A stretch of 11,181 nucleotides of DNA from JBOGEB01 sp050743125. Lineage in GTDB: Bacteria > Actinomycetota > Nitriliruptoria > Euzebyales > Egibacteraceae. Shown here piece by piece: positions 1-7,241 of this stretch. The notes under the pieces were generated by a model. That model was not told the DNA's origin and made no database searches. It saw nothing but the letters and a program-made list of their open reading frames with translations. Every line of letters starts with the position of its first letter. Within the stretch, counting starts at the first letter, position 1. The position numbers and the translations under genes are program-made. The stretch covers positions 1 through 11,181 of the forward strand of contig JBOGEB010000147.1 of the NCBI GenBank assembly GCA_050743125.1, read 5' to 3'.

Positions 1-1128
1 CTCGTCGACCTGCACTGCCACCTGCGCGAGCCCGGACGCGAGGACGCCGAGACCGTGGCCACGGGCACCGCCGCGGCGGCGGCTGGCGGGTTCACCGCGG
101 TCTGTCCGATGCCCAACACCGACCCGGTCTGCGACCACGCCGGAGTCGTCGAGCAGGTCCGCCGGCTCGCGGTAGAGGCCGGGCACTGTGACGTCTATCC
201 CGTCGGCGCGATCACACGGGGGCTCGCCGGCAACGAGCTGGCCGAGCTGGGGGCGATGGCCGCGATCGGGGTGCGCTGCTTCTCGGACGACGGGCTGCCG
301 GTCCGCTCGGCGCAGGTGATGCGGTGCGCCCTGCTGTACGCCCGAACGTGGGACGCGATCATCTGCAACCACGCCGAGGAGGCGAGCCTCACCGAGCACG
401 CGCAGATGAACGAGGGCGCGCTGTCGTCGGCGCTGGGCCTGGCGGGCTGGCCGCACGAGGCCGAGGAGATCCAGGTCGCCCGGGACCTCATCCTCGCCTA
501 TGGGCTCGGCTCGCGGCTGCACGTCCCGCACGTCTCGACGCGGGGCGCAGTCGAGCTGATCCGGCTCGCCAAGGCCCGCGGTGCGCGGGTGACCGCCGAA
601 GCCTGCCCCCACCACTTCACCCTTTCGGAGGCCGAGGTCGCCTCGTTCGACCCGGTCTTCAAGGTGAACCCACCGCTGCGGACGCTGCGGGACGTCGAGG
701 CGGTTCGTGCCGGCCTGGCCGACGGGACGATCGACGCGATCGCGACCGACCATGCGCCGCACCCCCCGGAGGCCAAGGAGCGCGAGTGGGCCTTCGCGTC
801 CTGCGGAATGCTCGGCCTGGAGACCGCGCTCGCCCTGACCCTCACCGAGCTTGTCAAGCCCGGCGTCCTCACGCTGGGGCAGGCGATCGCCTGCCTGTCC
901 ACCAAGCCGGCCTCCAGCCGTGACATCGCTGACCACGGCAGGCCGATTCAGCCGGGTGCACTGGCCAACCTTGTGGTGTTCGACCCGTCTGTCTCCTGGA
1001 CGGTTGACCCAGGGCGCTCGAGCTCCCGCAGCCGCAACACTCCTTATGCGGGCCGTGAGCTGCTCGGTAAGGTCGTCCATACGATCCTGCGGGGGCGGTT
1101 CACCTGCAGACAGGGCCAGGTGGTGTGA
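1..1128 (+). CDS. pyrC: Dihydroorotase PyrC, type I (5' end outside the window)
   Basis: Zn-dependent cytosolic amidohydrolase that cyclises N-carbamoyl-L-aspartate to dihydroorotate, step 3 of UMP synthesis. The frame is open from base 1 and begins inside the gene at the metal-binding motif DLHCHLREPG (H5, H7, R9, counting from the first codon of the window). Further landmarks are PMPNTDP, the FSDDG aspartates (D96/D97), NHAEE (H124), HVPHVS (H174/H177), ACPHHFTL, KVNPPLR and the catalytic ATDHAPH (D250, H251). All expected type I metal and catalytic residues are present, so the enzyme should be active. About 375 residues are visible. The family is usually near 430, so roughly 50-60 N-terminal residues are missing because of the window edge, not a mutation. 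A GTG at 55 is internal, since it lies after the metal motif. The stop TGA overlaps the next gene's start, which indicates translational coupling. Confidence 0.97.
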   Translation, partial: LVDLHCHLREPGREDAETVATGTAAAAAGGFTAVCPMPNTDPVCDHAGVVEQVRRLAVEAGHCDVYPVGAITRGLAGNELAELGAMAAIGVRCFSDDGLPVRSAQVMRCALLYARTWDAIICNHAEEASLTEHAQMNEGALSSALGLAGWPHEAEEIQVARDLILAYGLGSRLHVPHVSTRGAVELIRLAKARGARVTAEACPHHFTLSEAEVASFDPVFKVNPPLRTLRDVEAVRAGLADGTIDAIATDHAPHPPEAKEREWAFASCGMLGLETALALTLTELVKPGVLTLGQAIACLSTKPASSRDIADHGRPIQPGALANLVVFDPSVSWTVDPGRSSSRSRNTPYAGRELLGKVVHTILRGRFTCRQGQVV

Positions 1129-1595
1129 TGCTGAAGCGGATCCGTAGCTGGACCTCGCGCCGCCCCCACTACGGTCCGGTGCCGACCGTCGATGTTCCCA
1201 AGGGTGCCCCGGACGGCGAGGCCGTCTACGTCGGCACGACGATCGGGGGATCTGCGCACCACAGGGTCGTGGGCGGGGTGCTGTTCGGCCGCGGCGAGTG
1301 TCGCTACTGGCTGTCCGACGGCATCGTGACGTTTCAGCGCGGCTGTGGCGAGGGCGACGGTCCGGGTGGACCGGCGATCGCGCTGACCAGCATCACCGAG
1401 GTGGGCCTGTCGGGAGCGCACGCTGGCCAGGTTATGGCCCCAAATCGGATCGCGGTCGTGACCTGGGCGGTCGGCCAGGACGAGGTCGACACCGGCTTCG
1501 GCTTCGAGGATGCCAAGCACGCCGAGGTCTTCGCCGACCGGGTCGCGGCCGTCGTCGGGCTGTCGCCGGACAAGGGGCCCCATGCCAGCGCCTGA
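1125..1595 (+). CDS. Small PH-like-domain protein of the actinobacterial pyr operon
   Basis: Conserved protein of unknown function, 156 residues from GTG 1125 or 155 from ATG 1128; both starts overlap the pyrC stop. The body (about residues 34-146) matches my recollection of the PH-like-domain family found between pyrC and carA in actinobacteria (the Mycobacterium tuberculosis Rv1382 position). Recognisable stretches are YVGTT (35-39), AGQV (100-103), AVVTW (110-114) and the characteristic DTGFGFED (122-129). Relatives are often described as export or membrane proteins with an N-terminal hydrophobic segment. Here the N-terminus is basic and polar (MMLKRIRSWTSRRPHYG) with no transmembrane helix or signal peptide, so it is probably soluble or peripheral. 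A weak AGGTGG lies at 1118-1123 and suits ATG 1128 slightly better. Its 3' end overlaps carA by 14 nt. Position and coupling suggest a pathway-associated role, but none can be named. Confidence 0.85.
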   Translation: MMLKRIRSWTSRRPHYGPVPTVDVPKGAPDGEAVYVGTTIGGSAHHRVVGGVLFGRGECRYWLSDGIVTFQRGCGEGDGPGGPAIALTSITEVGLSGAHAGQVMAPNRIAVVTWAVGQDEVDTGFGFEDAKHAEVFADRVAAVVGLSPDKGPHASA

Positions 1596-2697
1596 CGCGC
1601 TTCTCGTCCTGGAGGACGGCACGACGTTTCGGGGCGAGGGCTTCGCCGCGCCCGGGACCGCCCACGGCGAGGTCGTGTTCAACACCGCGCTGACCGGCTA
1701 CCAGGAGGTGCTCACCGACCCGAGCTACCACCGGCAGCTCGTCGCTATGACGAACCCGCAGCAGGGCAACTACGGGGTCACCCCGGTCGACGCCGAGTCG
1801 AGCCGGGTTCAGGTCGCCGGCTTCATCGTCCGTGAGGCGAGCCGGGTGCACTCCAACCACCGTGCCACCGGCGGGCTGACCGAGGAGCTGTGCAGTGCGG
1901 GAACCGTCGGAATCAGCGGGATCGACACCCGCAGGCTCGTGCGGCACATCCGCTCGGCGGGTGCGATGAGAGGCGCGATCTCCACCGAGGTCCTCGACAC
2001 CGACGCCCTGCTGGACGAGGTCCGGCGGGCACCGGGCATCGTCGGCGCTGACCTGGCGACCGAGGTGAGCACGCCACACCCGTACGACGTCAGCGCCGCC
2101 GGCGAGGCCCGCCACCGCGTCGTCGCCTACGACTTCGGCATCAAGCGGAACATCCTCCGGCTGCTCGTCGCCCACGGGTGTGACGTTCGGGTCGTGCCTG
2201 CGGTGACGCCAGCGCACGCCGTGCTCGCGCTGGAGCCCGACGGGGTGCTCCTCTCCAACGGACCGGGCGACCCCGCGGCTGTGCGCCATGGCATCACGGC
2301 GATCGCCGAGTTGCTCCGCCACGACCTCCCGCTGTTCGGGATCTGCCTGGGCCACCAGCTGCTCGGCCTGGCGCTCGGTGCGTCGACGTACAAGCTGCCG
2401 TTCGGCCACCACGGCACGAACCAGCCCGTCAAGCGGCTGGACGGGCCGTCCTCGGTCGCGGTCGAGATCACCAGCCACAACCACGGGTTCGCCGTCGCCA
2501 CCGACTCGATCCCCACGAATGGCGAGTTCGGCCGTGTGACCCAGTCGCACGTCAACCTGAACGACGGCGTCAACGAGGGGCTGCGCTGCCACGACGTCGG
2601 TGCGTTCAGCGTCCAGTACCACCCGGAGGCCGCGCCGGGCCCGCACGACGCCCGCTACCTGTTCGAGCGGTTCATGCAGCTTATGGGAACGAAGTAG
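1582..2697 (+). CDS. carA: Carbamoyl-phosphate synthase small (glutaminase) subunit
   Basis: Class I glutamine amidotransferase subunit that hydrolyses glutamine and channels ammonia to CarB for carbamoyl phosphate synthesis (pyrimidines and arginine). With ATG 1582 it is 371 residues, normal for the family. This start was chosen because the protein begins APDALLVLEDGTTFRGEGF, the usual CarA N-terminus, and because AAGGGG (from 1572) lies just upstream. The frame stays open to a further-upstream ATG at 1510, but that would run deep into the preceding gene. N-terminal CPSase_sm domain about residues 5-140, with FNTALTGYQEVLTDPSY (33-49). C-terminal GATase domain about 178-368, with LSNGPGDP (224-231), nucleophile C255 in GICLGHQ, SHNHGFAV (298-305) and the triad H347/E349 in QYHPEA. 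It is intact and followed with no gap by carB (TAGATG). Confidence 0.98.
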   Translation: MPAPDALLVLEDGTTFRGEGFAAPGTAHGEVVFNTALTGYQEVLTDPSYHRQLVAMTNPQQGNYGVTPVDAESSRVQVAGFIVREASRVHSNHRATGGLTEELCSAGTVGISGIDTRRLVRHIRSAGAMRGAISTEVLDTDALLDEVRRAPGIVGADLATEVSTPHPYDVSAAGEARHRVVAYDFGIKRNILRLLVAHGCDVRVVPAVTPAHAVLALEPDGVLLSNGPGDPAAVRHGITAIAELLRHDLPLFGICLGHQLLGLALGASTYKLPFGHHGTNQPVKRLDGPSSVAVEITSHNHGFAVATDSIPTNGEFGRVTQSHVNLNDGVNEGLRCHDVGAFSVQYHPEAAPGPHDARYLFERFMQLMGTK

Positions 2698-5600
2698 ATG
2701 CCCCGGCGAGACGACCTCGGAACGATCCTCCTGCTCGGCTCGGGACCCATCGTCATCGGCCAGGCGTGCGAGTTCGACTACTCCGGGACGCAGGCGTGCA
2801 AGGTGCTGCGCCGTGAGGGTTACCGCGTCGTGCTCGTGAACTCGAACCCCGCGACGATCATGACCGACCCGGAGTTCGCGGACGCGACGTACATCGAGCC
2901 GCTGACCCCGGAGTTCGTCGCGAAGGTCGTCGCGAAAGAGCGCCCCGGCGCGCTTCTGCCCACCCTCGGCGGCCAGACCGCGCTCAACATCGCGGTGGCG
3001 CTCGCCGAGGCGCACGTGCTCGACGAATACGGCGTCGAGCTGATCGGCGCCAGCGTCGAGGTGATCCGCATGGCCGAGGACCGCTCGGCGTTCGCCCGCG
3101 CGATGCGTGAGATCGGGCTGGACATCGCGGCATCCGACCGGGCGGCCAGCGTGGATGACGCCTACGCGGTCGCGGCTCGGCTCGGCTTCCCGCTGCTCGT
3201 CCGCCCGAGCTTCACCCTTGGCGGCGCCGGCTGTGGCCTGGCCCATGGCGAGGCGACGTTGGCCGGGCTCGTGGCCGAGGGGCTCGCCGCGTCACCCGTC
3301 CACGAGGTGCGGCTCGACGAGTCCCTTCTCGGCTGGAAGGAATTCGAGCTCGAGGTCATGCGGGACGCCAAGGACAACTGCGTGGTGGTCTGCACGATCG
3401 AGAACCTCGACCCGATGGGCGTCCACACCGGCGACTCGATCACCGTCGCTCCTGCCCAGACGCTGTCCGACGTCGAGCTCCAGATGATGCGTGACGCGGC
3501 GTTCGCGGTCATGCGGAAGGTCGGGGTGACCACCGGCGGGTCGAACGTCCAGTTCGCGGTGCACCCGCAGACCGGGAGGACGACCGTCGTCGAGATGAAC
3601 CCGCGGGTGTCCCGGTCGAGCGCGCTCGCCTCGAAGGCGACCGGGTTCCCGATCGCGAAGATCGCCGCGCTCCTCGCGGTCGGCTACACGCTCGACGAGA
3701 TCCCCAACGACATCACCCGCCAGACGCTGGCCGCGTTCGAGCCGTCGATCGACTACGTCGTGACCAAGATCCCCCGGTTCGCCTTCGAGAAATTCCCGGG
3801 TGCCGACACCCGCCTCGGCCCGCGGATGCGCAGCGTCGGCGAGGTCATGGCGATCGGGCGGACGTTCAAGGAGTCCCTCGGCAAGGCGCTCCGGTCGCTG
3901 GAGACCGGCCTGGTGGGGTTGCTCGGCGAGACGGACGCCCAAGACGACCGCGCCTTGGAAGAGGCGCTCCGAACCCCCGCCGAGCGGCGGCTGCTCGACG
4001 CCGATGCGGCGCTGGCACGCGGCTGGTCGGTCGAGAGGGTCGCCGAGCTGACCGGGTACGACCCGTGGTTCTGCGACCAGCTCCTCCAGATCTGTGAGCT
4101 TCGGGCCGACCTGCGCGCGTGTGGGGGCCTTGACAACCTCGACGACCGGCTGCTGCGCAAGGCGAAACGCGCGGGCTTCTCCGACGCATGCGTCGCCGAG
4201 GTGCTCGGTGCCGCCGAGCAGGCCGTCCGCGACCGCCGAAGCGACATCGTCCCGGTGTTCAAGGCGGTCGACACGTGCGCGGCCGAGTTCGCCGCCGAGA
4301 CGCCTTACTACTACTCGACCTACGAGGACGAGACCGAGGTCGCGCCGTCGGGGCGTCCGACGATCGTGATCCTGGGCTCCGGTCCGAACCGGATCGGCCA
4401 GGGCATCGAGTTCGACTACGCGTGCGTCCACGCGGTGTTCGCGCTGCGTGAGGCCGGGTTCGACACCGTGATGGTGAACTGCAACCCGGAGACGGTGTCG
4501 ACTGACTACGACACCGCTGACCGTCTCTACTTCGAGCCCCTCACGCTGGAGGACGTCCTGGCGGTCTGCCAGGCAGAACGCCCAGAGGGAGTGCTCGTCC
4601 AGCTCGGCGGGCAGACGCCGCTCAAGCTCGCCCGGGACTTGGAGGCCGCGGGCGTGCCGATTCTCGGCACGCCGCCCGCGGCGATCGACCTCGCCGAGGA
4701 CCGGGGCCGCTTCGCCGCGGTGCTCGACGATCTCGGCATCGACCAGCCGCCTGGCGGGGTCGCGCGCTCGCTCGAGGAGGCGTTGGAGGTCGCGGCGCGG
4801 ATCGGTTTCCCCGTGTTGGTGCGGCCCTCGTATGTGCTGGGTGGGCAGGCGATGGAGATCGTCTACACGCCCGGGCAGATGGCGACCTGGCTCACGCGTA
4901 ACGCCGGCGAGGGGGCGGTCCTGGTCGATAAGTTCCTGGAAAGCGCGGTCGAGGTCGACGTCGATGCGATCTACGACGGCGTCGAGCTGTTCGTCGGCGG
5001 GGTGATGGAGCACATCGAGGAGGCCGGCGTCCACTCAGGCGACTCGGCGTGCGTCGTCCCGCCCTACACGCTCGGCAGGGCCCAGCTTCGGCAGCTCTGG
5101 TGTTACACCGAGGCGATCGCCCGCGCCTTGGAGACTCGCGGGCTTATCAACATCCAGTTTGCGATCCGCAACCACGAGATCTCCGTCCTGGAGGCCAACC
5201 CGCGCGCCTCGCGCACCGTCCCGTTCATCTCGAAGGCCACGGGGGTGCCGCTCGCGAAGATCGCGGCGCTCGTCATGACGGGAGCCAGCCTGGCGGACCT
5301 GCGGGCGCGGGGGCTGCTCCCGGCGCACGACAGTGTCACCGGGCCGGTGCTGCCCCATGTGGCGGTGAAGGAGGCGGTGCTGCCGTTCAACCGCTTCCCG
5401 GGCGTGGACACGCAGCTCGGCCCACAGATGCGGTCGACCGGCGAGGTCATGGGCATCGACGAAGACTTCGGGGTCGCGTTCGCGAAGAGCCAGGCCGGCA
5501 CCGGCACGATGGTGCTGCCGACCAAAGGCACGGTGTTCTGCTCGATCGCGGGCCGTGACAAGCGGGCGATGATCTTCCCGGTCAAGCGGCTGGCGGAGCT

Positions 5601-5958
5601 CGGCTTCGACGTGCTCGCGACCGAGGGCACCGCCGAGACCCTCCGTCTGGCAGGCGTCCAGGCGGTGGTGGTGCGGAAGTTCAGCGAGGGCAGCCCGAAC
5701 GTCGTCGACCGGATCCTCGCCGGCGAGGTCGACCTCGTGCTCAACACGCCGGAGGGCGGCGGCCCGCGGGCCGACGGCTACGAGATCCGCACCGCTGCGG
5801 TCTCGAACGGGATCCCCTGCATCACGACGCTGTCCGGGATCCTCGCCGCGATCCAGGGGATCGAGGCCCTGCGCGCGAACACCGTCGGCGTCCGCAGCCT
5901 GCAGTCCTACCTCGAGGGGGTGCGAGGGCTTTCGGCACCGCCGGGTGAGCAGGCCTGA
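2698..5958 (+). CDS. carB: Carbamoyl-phosphate synthase large subunit
   Basis: Synthetase subunit partnering CarA: two ATP-grasp halves convert bicarbonate, ammonia and two ATP to carbamoyl phosphate. It is 1086 residues, full length. The ATG directly follows the carA stop, with only a weak purine-rich GGGAACGAAG inside the carA tail as ribosome site. Carboxyphosphate half: GSGPIVIGQACEFDYSG (14-30), NSNPATIMTDP (48-58), LGGQTALN (90-97) and EMNPRVSRSSALASKATG near 299-316. A helical oligomerisation region follows around 400-550. The carbamoyl-phosphate half starts with ILGSGPNRIGQGIEFDY around 558, then NCNPETVSTDYD, LGGQTPLK and EANPRASRT. The C-terminal MGS-like allosteric domain spans about 940-1086 and keeps T975/T978 and K994 at positions resembling the nucleotide-binding residues of the E. 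coli enzyme, so feedback by UMP is plausible (inference). It is the last plus-strand gene before the opposite-strand block. Confidence 0.99.
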   Translation: MPRRDDLGTILLLGSGPIVIGQACEFDYSGTQACKVLRREGYRVVLVNSNPATIMTDPEFADATYIEPLTPEFVAKVVAKERPGALLPTLGGQTALNIAVALAEAHVLDEYGVELIGASVEVIRMAEDRSAFARAMREIGLDIAASDRAASVDDAYAVAARLGFPLLVRPSFTLGGAGCGLAHGEATLAGLVAEGLAASPVHEVRLDESLLGWKEFELEVMRDAKDNCVVVCTIENLDPMGVHTGDSITVAPAQTLSDVELQMMRDAAFAVMRKVGVTTGGSNVQFAVHPQTGRTTVVEMNPRVSRSSALASKATGFPIAKIAALLAVGYTLDEIPNDITRQTLAAFEPSIDYVVTKIPRFAFEKFPGADTRLGPRMRSVGEVMAIGRTFKESLGKALRSLETGLVGLLGETDAQDDRALEEALRTPAERRLLDADAALARGWSVERVAELTGYDPWFCDQLLQICELRADLRACGGLDNLDDRLLRKAKRAGFSDACVAEVLGAAEQAVRDRRSDIVPVFKAVDTCAAEFAAETPYYYSTYEDETEVAPSGRPTIVILGSGPNRIGQGIEFDYACVHAVFALREAGFDTVMVNCNPETVSTDYDTADRLYFEPLTLEDVLAVCQAERPEGVLVQLGGQTPLKLARDLEAAGVPILGTPPAAIDLAEDRGRFAAVLDDLGIDQPPGGVARSLEEALEVAARIGFPVLVRPSYVLGGQAMEIVYTPGQMATWLTRNAGEGAVLVDKFLESAVEVDVDAIYDGVELFVGGVMEHIEEAGVHSGDSACVVPPYTLGRAQLRQLWCYTEAIARALETRGLINIQFAIRNHEISVLEANPRASRTVPFISKATGVPLAKIAALVMTGASLADLRARGLLPAHDSVTGPVLPHVAVKEAVLPFNRFPGVDTQLGPQMRSTGEVMGIDEDFGVAFAKSQAGTGTMVLPTKGTVFCSIAGRDKRAMIFPVKRLAELGFDVLATEGTAETLRLAGVQAVVVRKFSEGSPNVVDRILAGEVDLVLNTPEGGGPRADGYEIRTAAVSNGIPCITTLSGILAAIQGIEALRANTVGVRSLQSYLEGVRGLSAPPGEQA

Positions 5959-6048
5959 CAACAGGTGTCAAGCCCGGAGGGCGGCGTCGTGAAGTCGCCG
6001 ACGAAGGTTGGCCCGTGCTCCGACACCCTCTGACCGCCCCGATCGCTC
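5959..6048. other. Convergent intergenic gap carB / nucleotidyltransferase; weak hairpins only
   Basis: These 90 bases separate the carB stop from the tail of the minus-strand nucleotidyltransferase. Two genes converge here, so transcription should end in or near this gap, but I see no strong intrinsic terminator. There is a 5-bp inverted repeat over the carB stop (TGACA 5956-5960 / TGTCA 5966-5970), a 5-bp one at 5982-5986 / 5996-6000 (CGGCG/CGCCG), and CGCCC 6035-6039 with GGGCG 6052-6056 running into the neighbour's last codons. None is followed by a T-run on either strand. Termination may be Rho-dependent or use a non-canonical hairpin. Confidence 0.4.
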
Positions 6049-6840
6049 TCAGGGCGACGAGCCATCGTCAGAGGCCTTGATCCTGTGGAATTGCTCAGGC
6101 AGGACATAGCCCTGCTCGGCAAGCTCAGCCGTCGCCTCCTTGACGTCCTTCACGGTGTCGATGCCCCGCCAATAGCCGTCGATCTTGAAGCCGATGAGCT
6201 GACCGGCCTTCGCGAGGTCCGGGAACGTCGAGTCCTCGTGGTCGCCTCTGTCGGGCAGTTGCGCAACGACATCCGGCTCGATGACGTAGATGCCGGCGTT
6301 GATCCAGTAGGGCAGACGCGGGCTCTGGACAAAGCCACGGATCTGATCGCCGTCCAATTCCGCCACGCCCCAATTGGAGCGGTACGGCGAGAGGGCGATC
6401 GTCACCGCACCGCCGAGGCGGTGGTGGTGCTCCGCGAGGCCTGGGAGCGCGAACCGCGTGATGACGTCCCCGTTGAGGGCGAGGAACCGCCAGTGCGGGT
6501 CGGGCAACATGCGCGCGGCGAACTTGAGGCCACCACCACGCCCAAGCGGCTCGTCCTCCACCGCGTAGATGGCGTCCACCCCGAAGCGCGACCCGTCCCC
6601 CACGTAGTCGCGGATCATCTCGGCCTTGTACCCGACCGACAGCACGACCTGCTTGGCTCCGTGTCCAGCCAGCCAAGCGAGCTGGTAGCCGATGATCGGC
6701 ACGCCCGCGACCGGAACCATCGCCTTCGGTGCGCCGTCGGTGTAGGGCCGCATTCGGGTTGCCTGGCCACCAGCGAGGATGATCGCCTGATCGACAAGCC
6801 CGGCCGGAGCGCGGGAACCGCGGGTTGGAGTGCTCGTCAT
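6049..6840 (-). CDS. Sugar-1-phosphate nucleotidyltransferase-like protein
   Basis: 263-residue protein of the NTP_transferase (GT-A fold nucleotidylyltransferase) family, the group that makes NDP-sugars from NTP and sugar-1-phosphate. The N-terminal signature AIILAGGQATRMRPYTD (19-35) followed by PKAMVPV (38-44), with K39 as the conserved lysine, is diagnostic. Other landmarks are EPLGRGGGL (97-105), metal-binding NGD (123-125), WINAGIYV (179-186) and the closing GYWRGIDTVKD (222-232). The sugar cannot be told from sequence; mannose- or glucose-1-phosphate enzymes are the closest in feel. There is no left-handed beta-helix acyltransferase domain, so it is not GlmU. The start is supported by AAGGAG (6848-6853 on this strand) 7 nt before ATG. 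An ATG slightly upstream reads ATGCGATGA and stops at once. It lies antiparallel inside the pyr cluster between carB and pyrK, so it must have its own promoter. It probably feeds cell-wall or polysaccharide synthesis, not UMP synthesis. Confidence 0.9.
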   Translation of the reverse strand: MTSTPTRGSRAPAGLVDQAIILAGGQATRMRPYTDGAPKAMVPVAGVPIIGYQLAWLAGHGAKQVVLSVGYKAEMIRDYVGDGSRFGVDAIYAVEDEPLGRGGGLKFAARMLPDPHWRFLALNGDVITRFALPGLAEHHHRLGGAVTIALSPYRSNWGVAELDGDQIRGFVQSPRLPYWINAGIYVIEPDVVAQLPDRGDHEDSTFPDLAKAGQLIGFKIDGYWRGIDTVKDVKEATAELAEQGYVLPEQFHRIKASDDGSSP

Positions 6841-6847
6841 CGCATCG

Positions 6848-6853
6848 CTCCTT
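6848..6853 (-). promoter_or_regulatory. Shine-Dalgarno of the nucleotidyltransferase gene
   Basis: AAGGAG on the minus strand, 7 nt before the ATG at 6840-6838. It settles the start of the nucleotidyltransferase over the short out-of-frame ATG nearby. Confidence 0.75.
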
Positions 6854-6860
6854 CGTGCGT

Positions 6861-6877
6861 CGCCTCATCGCGAGGCG
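6861..6877 (-). other. Stem-loop in the nucleotidyltransferase 5' leader
   Basis: Perfect 6-bp inverted repeat CGCCTC (6861-6866) / GAGGCG (6872-6877) with a 5-nt loop. It lies 7 nt upstream of the AAGGAG ribosome site on the minus strand. It could influence translation of the nucleotidyltransferase or simply be a chance GC-rich stem. No T-run follows, so a terminator role is unlikely. Confidence 0.25.
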
Positions 6878-6927
6878 CCATCATCGGCCCCTCGCCCAAG
6901 ACTGCATGCTCTTGCACTCCGGGGCCA

Positions 6928-6951
6928 GGCTCGTGGCGAGCGTCACGAGCC
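6928..6951 (-). terminator. Terminator-like hairpin at the end of the 89-residue gene
   Basis: Perfect 8-bp inverted repeat GGCTCGTG (6928-6935) / CACGAGCC (6944-6951) with an 8-nt loop. On the minus strand, the stop codon of the 89-residue gene (6945-6943) sits in this structure. It is the strongest hairpin I saw in the intergenic block. It lacks a T-tract, as is common for actinobacterial terminators, so the terminator role is inferred from position and stem quality. Confidence 0.4.
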
Positions 6952-7212
6952 CGCCCTTCTCCGCTGTAGGGACGGGGACTTGGGTCCCCAGGCTCGAGCA
7001 CTCACCTGCACCACCTCGCGAGCGTCTCCGTCCTGCGCAAGGAGCCGGAGCAGGCCGGTGATCGCCGGCGCGCCTACGCCGAGGCGGTGAGGCATGACCG
7101 TCGCATGGTCCTCCAGCGCAGTCTCCGCGTCCGTCAAGACTGGGGCCGTTGGGCCGGCTTGCAGCGCGTACGTGATCTCGACGAGGCGCTCGGCCTGGCC
7201 TCGTGCTCCCAT
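6943..7212 (-). CDS. Hypothetical 89-residue protein
   Basis: I do not recognise this protein. Support for coding: the minus-strand frame from ATG 7212 to TGA 6943 has strongly G/C-biased third positions like the real genes nearby. The translation also reads as a compact, mostly helical soluble protein (AERLVEITYALQAG; ITGLLRLLAQDGDAREVVQ, about residues 51-69) ending in a basic tail (QRRRAGS). No signal peptide, membrane segment, cysteine pair or catalytic motif is visible. A terminator-like 8-bp hairpin overlaps its stop. It lies 102 nt upstream of the nucleotidyltransferase on the same strand and could be co-transcribed with it. Its start is only 29 nt from the divergent pyrK start, so there is little room for a promoter; the true start could differ. 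It could also be a decayed fragment of a larger gene. Confidence 0.45.
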   Translation of the reverse strand: MGARGQAERLVEITYALQAGPTAPVLTDAETALEDHATVMPHRLGVGAPAITGLLRLLAQDGDAREVVQVSARAWGPKSPSLQRRRAGS

Positions 7213-7226
7213 TGCGTCCCGGTCGC

Positions 7227-7232
7227 TAGAGT
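7227..7232 (+). promoter_or_regulatory. Candidate -10 element (TAGAGT) for pyrK, possibly leaderless
   Basis: TAGAGT fits the actinobacterial TANNNT -10 consensus and ends 9 nt before the pyrK ATG at 7242. This would place the transcript start at or within 2-3 nt of the ATG. The absence of a clear Shine-Dalgarno before pyrK agrees with leaderless translation. No convincing -35 hexamer is seen at 17-18 nt spacing. A promoter is expected here because the block just upstream is transcribed the other way. Confidence 0.35.
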
Positions 7233-7241
7233 GAAGCCGCG

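Noticed and set aside
1432..5034. Very long minus-strand open frames (about 600 and 580 residues) opposite carA and carB.
   Set aside because: They lie antisense to strongly conserved carA and carB, have shadow-type composition (rich in R, D, V, H, G) and show no motifs. Long antisense open frames are expected at this GC content.
5956..6056. Short inverted repeats around the carB stop as an intrinsic terminator.
   Set aside because: Stems are only 5 bp with no T-run on either strand; such stems arise often by chance in GC-rich DNA. They are described only as weak hairpins in the gap.
6085..6969. Plus-strand open frame of 294 residues across the nucleotidyltransferase region.
   Set aside because: It is the antisense shadow of the minus-strand gene, which has clear family motifs and a good ribosome site.
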